Below, piece by piece: positions 58,055 to 64,000 of a stretch of 64,000 nucleotides of DNA. Made by a program: the position numbers and the translations under genes. Every line of letters begins with the position of its first letter. Positions within the stretch are counted from its first letter, which is position 1. The notes under the pieces were generated by a model. It ran no database searches, was not told where the DNA came from, and worked only from the letters and a program-made list of their open reading frames with translations. Where the stretch lies: contig NC_091673.1 in the NCBI RefSeq assembly GCF_042453785.1, forward strand, positions 7,151,001 through 7,215,000, in the 5' to 3' direction. The DNA comes from Malus domestica (lineage: Eukaryota > Streptophyta > Magnoliopsida > Rosales > Rosaceae).

Positions 58055-59335
58055 ATCCTGAAATCCTTTAATTTGTTTTAGGCATCAAGTTCTGCACATG
58101 GAGCATCTAGTAATCTAGGTGGTGTACCAAGGAAGAGGGGAAGGAAACTCAAGGTAAGCACTGGTTCACTTGTTTTATTTAGTTAGCGTTTGTAAATGAA
58201 TTTGTGGCCTATATTGTGATAACTTAGGGATTCTTTTGTATGCAGTGGATGTGGATATTCTTTTGTGATAACTTGTGGCTTATATTGTTGTTGATTTGGA
58301 TATTGTTGTACTGAACATTGGATGTAGGCATCAAGCACATCTGGAAGAGGTAATTCAGAGGTTCAAACAGATGAAGGAGTGAAGAAGAGAAAGACAAGGC
58401 AACCAAGAAAGTGAAAAGTGTTGCCATACAAGAACAAACTAGGTTTTTTTATGTTGGAATTTTTGCTAGTGGCTGGAATTTTTTGTGAATGTTGGCAACA
58501 GCTAGGAACTATTTTTTTGCTTAGCTAGGAACTGTTATTTTGCTCCCAATTGGATTTGTAAGTTATTAGGAACTGTTATTTTGCTATTGGCTGGATATCC
58601 TTTTGGGAACATGCTAGCTTGTTAGGGTTTTTTTATTGTTATTTCCAGTTGAACTCCTAGATGTTAGCTTTGGTTGCCAATATATGGAACATGCTTGTTA
58701 TTTGGTTACCAAGAAAGTGAAATATATTGCTACTTTAGTTGCCTATTTGGATATTGGAATACATTTTTGCCTATTCATTGATTACTAGGTTCAATTATGT
58801 GGGGATATGCATTTTTACATTTTGGATTGCATCTGATGCAATTGTTCATAATTTAGCCGCCAAAACCCATAAAGAAATAAGAATTCAAAAAAAAAAAAAA
58901 ATTGGCAGGAAAGTTTTGAAATTTGAAATTTTTGCCACGTGACACTTTTTGCTAGTTGGCATGACGTGGCAGATGGATATCCATGTGTGCAAGTTTTGGA
59001 GGGAGTGGGCTGACGTGTAACAGGGTCCACTAATGCCACGTCAACATTTAACAGATCAATGGATGGAAAATCTAACGGAACTATTATTTTGAAATAAAAT
59101 AGTACGTGAGGTATGAAAGTGAAATGTTTTAAAGATGTTGTATGAGGTTGTAATAGACCTTAAACTTGAATGAGTACCATGTAATTTACCCTTTATTAAA
59201 GAATTATAAGAGAGATTATCTTAATTATTTAATTTACTGGGTACCATTTGACTTGAAAATAAGTTTAGTGCCTAGCTTTTTAAAGTCTGCCATTAAAGTT
59301 ATAGATTTTTTGGCCCTAATTATCGAATAACGTCA

Positions 59336-59503
59336 CTTAGTACTACAGTTTAGTTTAATGATATTCTTCTTCATTTGTAAGTGAGAGGTTTTAGGTTCGA
59401 TTCTCGCTAAAGTCGAATTTAAACCATATTATTGTTAGACCATTGTGAGGCTAAACCTCTTTCATTTAATGTAAATACTACTATTTGTTCAAAAAAAATA
59501 AAC
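59336..59503 (+). mobile_element. SINE-like sequence
   Basis: GGTTCGATTCT at 59394, in the context GTGAGAGGTTTTAGG..CGCTAAAG, is a pol III B-box-like motif typical of tRNA-derived plant SINEs. An A-rich tail (CAAAAAAAATAAAC) ends it. A weak A-box candidate lies near 59350. No clear target duplication. Confidence 0.5.
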
Positions 59504-59735
59504 AAAAATTATCGCACAACGCATAAACTACAATATATTTGTTTTCTAAATTATAATGGTTGGCTGAAGAAGTTTTGTTTAATATATATTCAACGATAAA
59601 TTATCCTTTGATGCATTTTACCTTTCCACTTCAAGTTCTTTGATTTGGTTCCGGTTGATTCGTAAGAAAACTTATGTCTTGATCAGTACTTCTGATTGAG
59701 AACTTAATCTGCTCACAGGCTTCATGAGTCGAGAG

Positions 59736-60891
59736 CAAGGAAGAAAATATCGGTAATATCGGTAGTCCGAAAACACGGAAATATCGGAATAATATCGATA
59801 TCGATAAAAATTATATGGAAACCACGGAAATTGTAAGAAAAACTTGGAAATTTTTATTGAAACTTTGCAGGATATTTATTTAGTTAATTATCTATTCATT
59901 TATCACAAAAAATTGGAAGGAAATGCATTGCATGATGGATTTAACATTATCAAGTTGATTATATAGCGAGCTGACAAACATTGTGAGTGTAGAAAATATG
60001 TAGTAATTAATGAAAGAAGTCTAAACACACCATAATCATTTATATATAAAGAAGAAAAAGGACAAAGATCACCTGGATTCGAACTAAAAACCTGGTGCTA
60101 TTGAAGAGAAACACGGCCCAACACGTCCAAGTTCACACTTGTGTCAAAGTGCAGCGACAACTACAATATATGCTGATGCAGCAGCTTCCTGTTTGAATTG
60201 AAAAACCCTAGCAGCTGCTACATCTTTTGCCCTTGCCTCGAGCCCAGAGCCTCAAAAGGCTCTCTATCTCTCCGTAGCAGATCATCCCTTTCAACAGACA
60301 AGGCTGGCCACATGCCATGCATCCATGTAGTGAATTTCTTAGGATTCTAAATCAAAGGCTAAAATAAATCCCAATTTGCCCATCTCTCTCTAGAAAATCT
60401 GAAAAGGCTTTTAATCTCTCCATTGTTTCTCAGTTTCGCACCCCTTTTCAACCAAGAGCCAAGCAACATAGATACCATGTGGCTCTACCTCAAATCGGTC
60501 ATCCCCATCAGCGCTCTCTACTTCCTTTCCCTCTGCTCCTCCCTCGCCTTCCTCCTCGTTGAGCCCGTCACCATGTCCCGCGACCTCTACCTCTCCTCCG
60601 TCGTCCCCATCGGCGCTCTCTACTCCCTCTCCCTCTGGCTCTCCAACTCCGCCTACATCTTCCTCTTCGTCTCCTTCATCCAGATGCTCAAGGCCCTCAT
60701 GCTCGTCGCCGTCTACTCCATCGGCGTCGCCTTCAAGCAATGTCGCGATAATATCGCTAATATCGCAATATTATCGATATTATCTCGATATTTTGACGAA
60801 AACCTATCGGATATGTGTAGAAATATCGGACTCCCCAAAAAACGATAATATCGGCGAAATATCGCCGATATTATCGATTTTTTATACCTTG
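59736..60891 (+). mobile_element. Non-autonomous hAT-type transposon carrying a translocator gene fragment
   Basis: The ends are CAAGGAAGAAAATATCGG and, inverted, CAAGGTATAAAAAATCGAT, flanked by a perfect 8-bp duplication GTCGAGAG (59728-59735, 60892-60899), the hAT hallmark. Both subterminal regions are dense in AATATCG / CGATATT words. No transposase is present. The interior contains leader-like DNA and part of a sugar-phosphate translocator gene. Confidence 0.9.
60478..60738 (+). pseudogene. Captured sugar-phosphate / nucleotide-sugar translocator fragment
   Basis: From ATG at 60478 the frame reads [20 protein letters not shown], then [38 protein letters not shown] and [20 protein letters not shown]. 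This is the TM2-TM4 part of plant TPT/NST-family transporters (At4g32390-type: FVEPVKMTRETYLRSVVPIG, from memory). Compared with that family, residues are missing between LAFL and VEP, and an extra [11 protein letters not shown] segment duplicates the later [11 protein letters not shown]. It runs open into element DNA (ending GLPKKR), so a chimeric frame of about 123 codons exists. It lacks most transmembrane helices and cannot transport; any expression is unknown. Confidence 0.85.
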
Positions 60892-60984
60892 GTCGAGAGA
60901 TCATTCTTTAATCATTGAAGAATGTATGAATTTATTTAACAAAAAATAAAATAAGGACTCTAATACTAATTATACCGAGGCTTT

Positions 60985-61250
60985 GTAATGCGAATGAGGA
61001 TCCTCTTCAGATCCTCATATCATGTCCGTTCATCGTATATCGTGTGGTCAGAAATTATTTTAAATTAAATATGAATAGTAGCTGACAAAAATTGGCCGCA
61101 CGATATACAATGAACGGATACGATTTGAGGATCCCAGATCTTCGGGATGATGATCCACAGATCTTTTGTAATAATCGTACGATGTATGATGAATGGAAAC
61201 GATTCACAGATCTTCGGGATCCTCAAAAAGAGGATCAGGTGATGATCGAG
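60985..61250. mobile_element. Hairpin MITE with GAGGATC ends
   Basis: GTCCGTTCATCGTATATCGT near 61023 and ACGATATACAATGAACGGA near 61099 are inverted. Further GAGGATCCT / AGGATC..GATCC words lie outward. Non-coding; ends approximate. Confidence 0.6.
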
Positions 61251-61898
61251 ATTCGTAATACAACTCAACACTGAAGTGCTAGTATGTGATTAAAAGCAAG
61301 TTACTGATAGCATCACTTAATTAGTGGTTTGTACTACGTAATTATTGTCCAAATTTCTTTTGGTGGGGACTATCTGGCTGAATAAACTTCCGTACTAAGA
61401 GCAAGCTATCCACCCATTTTAAGAGGGTAAAGTTAAGGCAGGGCTAGGGCAGTGAATTGTCCTTACTATTCACTATGAACAATCCATACCATTTATGAAG
61501 GGCAAGAGCTCCATTCACAAATATAATTTTTATGCTTTGTAAGCTTGCCCTATGAAAACAAAACAATTGTCTAATTTCAATAATTTATTTCAAATGCAAG
61601 GCAAAAGTATAGTATTACAACCCGCCAAAGATATTGAAATATTACTATTCTTAGTAGTTCGGAATGTGCTTCACAACGAATGGCACTATTTTGTATTTCG
61701 GAGTATGTTTTCACAACGTTTCAACATTCATGCTTTATGAAATTTGTTGTTGTCAAAATTGAACCGCGTTTGTTCTTGTAGTTGCTGAAAAAAGAATTGT
61801 GAAACATTTGAAATATACTAAAAATGAAATGTAATTACCTCATTTGATAGATTATTGCCACTTCGATAAATTGCTTCCTATTTTGTGACAGCTTCTTG
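61251..61898. other. Intergenic, no gene recognised
   Basis: Possible left part of a Harbinger-derived element (GAGCAAGCTATCCACCC at 61401), but its second end was not found. Confidence 0.35.
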
Positions 61899-62117
61899 CT
61901 AAGATTTCAACTTCTTATGTAGATCTTTGTACCTACGTAATAGAGATTGCTTGGTCCTGAATGTGCCTTGAATTTGCTTGACAAATTGTGCATGAATCTT
62001 CATCCATATTTGTTGCACCATCATCTCATTTCTTGTGACGGGGTCATGAGCAACACACACCCAACACTTAAGCAAAGTTGCATCTTTCCCGATTGACCAA
62101 TTTGCTGTCTTACTCAT
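61899..62117 (-). pseudogene. SANT/NAM-associated-like fragment of a Harbinger accessory protein
   Basis: From ATG at 62117: MSKTANWSIGKDATLLKCWV, then HDPVTRNEMMVQQIWMKIHAQFV and SLLRRYKDLHKKL. The NW..xDxxLLxxW pattern and spacing fit the trihelix/SANT-like N-terminus of plant NAM-associated, GST-T3-like proteins derived from Harbinger. About 72 residues, truncated. A TATTTATAGAA box lies upstream on the same strand near 62220. Confidence 0.55.
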
Positions 62118-62352
62118 TTTTTGTAGTAACAAAAGGATTTGGGAAGCAGAAACAAATATATGAGATTTTAGTATTGAGTTGTGGTGTGGGGAAAGAAGAA
62201 AATGTTTGGGTATTTATAGAAAAAAATTGAGTGTTTTTTTGGAGTTTTTTACCGTTAGAATAATTCTGACAATTGGTTTTCAAAATTAGTACCGTTGGAT
62301 GCCCTTGATTGCACCACATGGCATCTGCATTATTTATTTATTTTGCAAATTT

Positions 62353-62507
62353 TAAAAGGAAAACTAATGAAAATGGCTTGAAAACTTTAAGTTTTAACGA
62401 TAAGAACAAAATAAAGGGTAAGGTGAATAGTACCAAGATTGACTTTTTAGTGTAAAATGTGGTTTTTCGTTAAAGTGAACAGTACCAGGAGCTTTTCGTT
62501 AAAGTCC
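62353..62507. mobile_element. Short dispersed MITE-like repeat
   Basis: TGAAAATGGCTTGAAAACTT, TTTTAACGATAAGAACAAAA, and GGAGCTTTTCGTTAAAGT with TTCGTTAAAGTGAACAGTA form a block I recognise as common in Rosaceae non-coding DNA. Ends and class are uncertain. Confidence 0.4.
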
Positions 62508-63127
62508 CAAAAAAAAAACCATAGAAAATTCCCCAGATCCATTCTCTCCAAAAGATCTTTCACTCTTGCTCTCTTATTTTCTCTCCACCCGTGTTCAACC
62601 CTCTTAATGTTTTCTAACTCATCAAGCTTATGCATGCCTTTACTTCTATAAACAGAAGCCTTGAGTAAGTCACCTTTCATATCCACCAAGCAGACATGCA
62701 TTTACTGCATACTGAAGACTTGCTTCAACACACAGCCACTTCACTATTACGTACATAGCTGTGATAGTAAATCTATGTCATGTATTCACACAGGTAAGTC
62801 AAACATAGCTGCTGCCTTCTCCTTGTAGCAATCCAATCTTGTCGTTACTTTGAAGACTTGCACCGTTACGCGCCATAACACCAACACAAGTTGGTCTTCA
62901 ATTGTTGTAACACATGACACATGATATATGCGCCAATCCCAGCACAAATTGAAGCCCAACTGTCAAAGTAAAGAACAACAAAGCTCAAAATCACACGACA
63001 GCACCAGTAAAAAGGAAACTGAAAGAAAAAATAAATCAGAGAAAATATTTGAAACTTGATGCAGACTCTGAATGCAACAGTGAGCACAGTAAAATGTGCG
63101 TCATGATGCCAGTAACTAATGCCGGTA
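62508..63127. other. Intergenic DNA upstream of SEO gene 2
   Basis: No gene or paired repeat recognised. Confidence 0.4.
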
Positions 63128-63157
63128 ACTAAAAACATATTCCTGGAGTAAGAATAT
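63128..63157 (+). promoter_or_regulatory. Conserved upstream block of SEO gene 2
   Basis: ATATTCCTGGAGTAAGAATAT matches the block at 44899-44930 of the first SEO gene. Confidence 0.45.
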
Positions 63158-63325
63158 TTAGAATGTGTAGAAACTGACAGAGCCAAAGCACTTTATCCAA
63201 ACATCTATATCTATATATTCTCTCAAGTACAGATGACACTTTTTAGTTTAAACCCTAATGCAAGCAAGGTAGCAGCTGCACACTCCCTTTTTTTTCTTTC
63301 CCCATTTTATTACGTCAAGTAATTA

Positions 63326-63337
63326 CTATATAAACCC
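63326..63337 (+). promoter_or_regulatory. TATA box of SEO gene 2
   Basis: CTATATAAACCC, identical to 45139-45150 and again about 100 bp before the ATG. Confidence 0.75.
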
Positions 63338-63428
63338 TATCTAGCAAATACCAAATGCAACCAACACATTGAAGCCATTGCCGGTCTTCTTCCATCCCCT
63401 CATCGCTTAGAAATCCCGACCTTCGGTA

Positions 63429-64000
63429 ATGGCACTGATACCTCTCAATAAGGGTGTCAACCCAACAAGCAGAGACGGCGGCCGTAATCGCGCTCCTCTG
63501 CTTCAAGATGGGCGCGACGGACATCGTCAGTATTCGACAACAGCTGATGATAATGCATTGATCAACCAAATTATGCTGACTGATAAATCTCATGACCATC
63601 CCTACGAAGTGCCTTCTCTTGCAGTCACACAAATTCTTCAAACCATTGAGGCCATTCTTTCACGCTTCACGAAACCTGACATCCATGATGGCACTCTAGT
63701 CCCGGTCTGTCCATGCTTAATTTTGTCACTGAATTATTATGTACAGAGAATCTTTAGCTGCTGCTAATTTAGTTTCTTTACTGTGTTGCTCATCGATTAT
63801 TTTGTTTCGATGTTTGTGTGTGAATTAGGGAGCATTAGTACCAGCAGCTATACATGCGGATTCTTTGGAGCATGAGAAGGCCCTCCATGCTAACCTGAGT
63901 ACCCTCCACGACAGCTTCGATGTTCCAAACACCGTGTTCAATGCAATTCAATGCGAGGTTTGCCTCTACATGTATACTTATTTTCCAATTGTGACGCAAC
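63429..64000 (+). CDS. Sieve element occlusion (SEO) P-protein, gene 2 (5' part only)
   Basis: Exon 1 63429-63704 (92 codons) and exon 2 63829-63957 (43 codons) are in frame; the remainder lies beyond the window. The protein starts MALIPLNKG and shares with SEO gene 1 the core N-terminal domain (INQIMLTDKSHDHPYEVPSL, ILQTIEAILSRFTKPDIHD; then HADSLEHEKALHANLSTLH). It lacks the QNYN repeat extension of gene 1. Both splice sites are canonical (CCG|GTCTGT, TTAG|GGA; GAG|GTTTGC). With gene 1 it forms a same-strand SEO pair about 18 kb apart, now separated mostly by transposons. Intactness cannot be judged from this end. Confidence 0.9.

Larger units (their letters stand above)
50570..58413 (+). 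pseudogene. MuDR-type MULE transposase, decayed and interrupted
   Basis: Domains appear in family order across changing frames: an N-terminal PB1-like segment (MSLLEVDNMVEELGY, 50660-50900); an acidic repeat region (VADEGVKDEGVAD, 51140-51300); the MuDR DNA-binding part (GLIFRDVAQFKKAV, 51600-51850); the DDE core (LIGLDGCHLKSQHGG at 52160 and NDKQKG at 52360, then CVRHLYTNYRERFK); a SWIM zinc finger (CSCRGF..LPCSHA, 52930-52980); a zinc knuckle (CGICKKKGHNTRTHH, ~53297); and basic tail exons (NLGGVPRKRGRKLK at 58110; KKRKTRQPRK at 58385). Several stops and frameshifts occur, and the tail exons are separated by the nested LTR element. Not expected to be active. Confidence 0.88.
49410..59191 (+). 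mobile_element. Mutator-like element (MULE) with long inverted repeats, split by an LTR element
   Basis: Ends begin GGGTAAATCATATAATA at the left and, inverted, GGGTAAATTACATGGTA at the right. Similarity continues for roughly 280 bp (CATCTTTAAAACATTTCAC, then CTTGCACAC). A perfect 9-bp duplication TTTATTAAA flanks it (49401-49409 and 59192-59200). Length is 9782 bp, about 5.15 kb without the nested LTR retrotransposon at 53428-58054. It encodes a decayed MuDR-type transposase on the plus strand. Confidence 0.95.

Noticed and set aside
58815-59039. Minus-strand 74-codon frame near the right end of the Mutator-like element
   Set aside because: It lies in the terminal inverted repeat and A-rich DNA, with no protein motif.
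60068-60100. tRNA-like B box (GGATTCGAACT)
   Set aside because: No matching A box, no cloverleaf pairing and no CCA-adjacent stem seen.
60559-60918. Ser/Pro-rich 119-codon frame (and an acidic frame on the other strand)
   Set aside because: Out-of-frame readings of the captured translocator segment; the frame with transmembrane sequence is the meaningful one.

Overview
This is a stretch of a flowering-plant nuclear genome. The genes are split by GT-AG introns, there are no operons, and much of the window is layered transposable elements. Gene content and element style suggest a woody eudicot, probably Rosaceae (apple/pear-like); that placement is inference. Supported host genes are: GLE1 (minus strand, 3' end beyond the left edge); two tandem glycoside hydrolase family 5 genes with a C-terminal lectin-like domain (plus); one single-exon CYP86C-type cytochrome P450 (minus); and two sieve-element-occlusion (SEO) P-protein genes (plus), the second cut by the right edge. 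GLE1 - GH5 - CYP86C is, from memory, the same gene order as Arabidopsis At1g13120 - At1g13130 - At1g13140/At1g13150, so 1-26700 looks like an old conserved block expanded by GH5 duplication. Layout: 1-6.4 kb GLE1 in 15 exons, its start codon apparently split AT|G by an intron, with a Harbinger-type element in a late intron. 6.6-8.0 kb nested inverted-repeat elements around an unidentified gene fragment. 10.1-11.06 kb a hairpin element split by two head-to-tail Harbinger MITEs sharing a TTA. 11.2-15.2 kb GH5 copy 1. 16.3-17.0 kb a relic fusing CYP86C and GH5 pieces. 17.8-20.3 kb a Harbinger-like element with a decayed MYB/SANT-like ORF. 20.8-24.4 kb GH5 copy 2. 25.1-26.7 kb CYP86C. 28.9-36.8 kb a very young non-autonomous LTR retrotransposon (gag remnant only, an antisense ORF, long tandem arrays). 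37.7-38.1 kb a LINE RNase H relic. 38.4-41.5 kb a CACTA element carrying exons of the ribosome-biogenesis gene IMP4. 41.9-42.7 kb an inverted-repeat element. 45.1-48.9 kb SEO gene 1. 49.4-59.2 kb a Mutator-like element with a decayed transposase, split by a coding-less LTR retrotransposon. 59.7-60.9 kb a hAT-type element carrying part of a sugar-phosphate/nucleotide-sugar translocator gene. 63.3 kb to the end SEO gene 2. No prokaryote-like operon, CRISPR array, rRNA or tRNA gene is visible. The strongest theme is repeated capture of host gene fragments by unrelated DNA transposons: CACTA with IMP4, hAT with a translocator, and two long-inverted-repeat elements with unidentified coding fragments. 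Nested insertions with intact target-site duplications allow relative dating: the Mutator-like element predates the LTR element inside it (LTRs differ at about 28 positions by eye), and the 7.9-kb LTR element is far younger (one difference in 513). Exon boundaries were set by hand from GT/AG sites, phase and family similarity; no alignment or database search was run.
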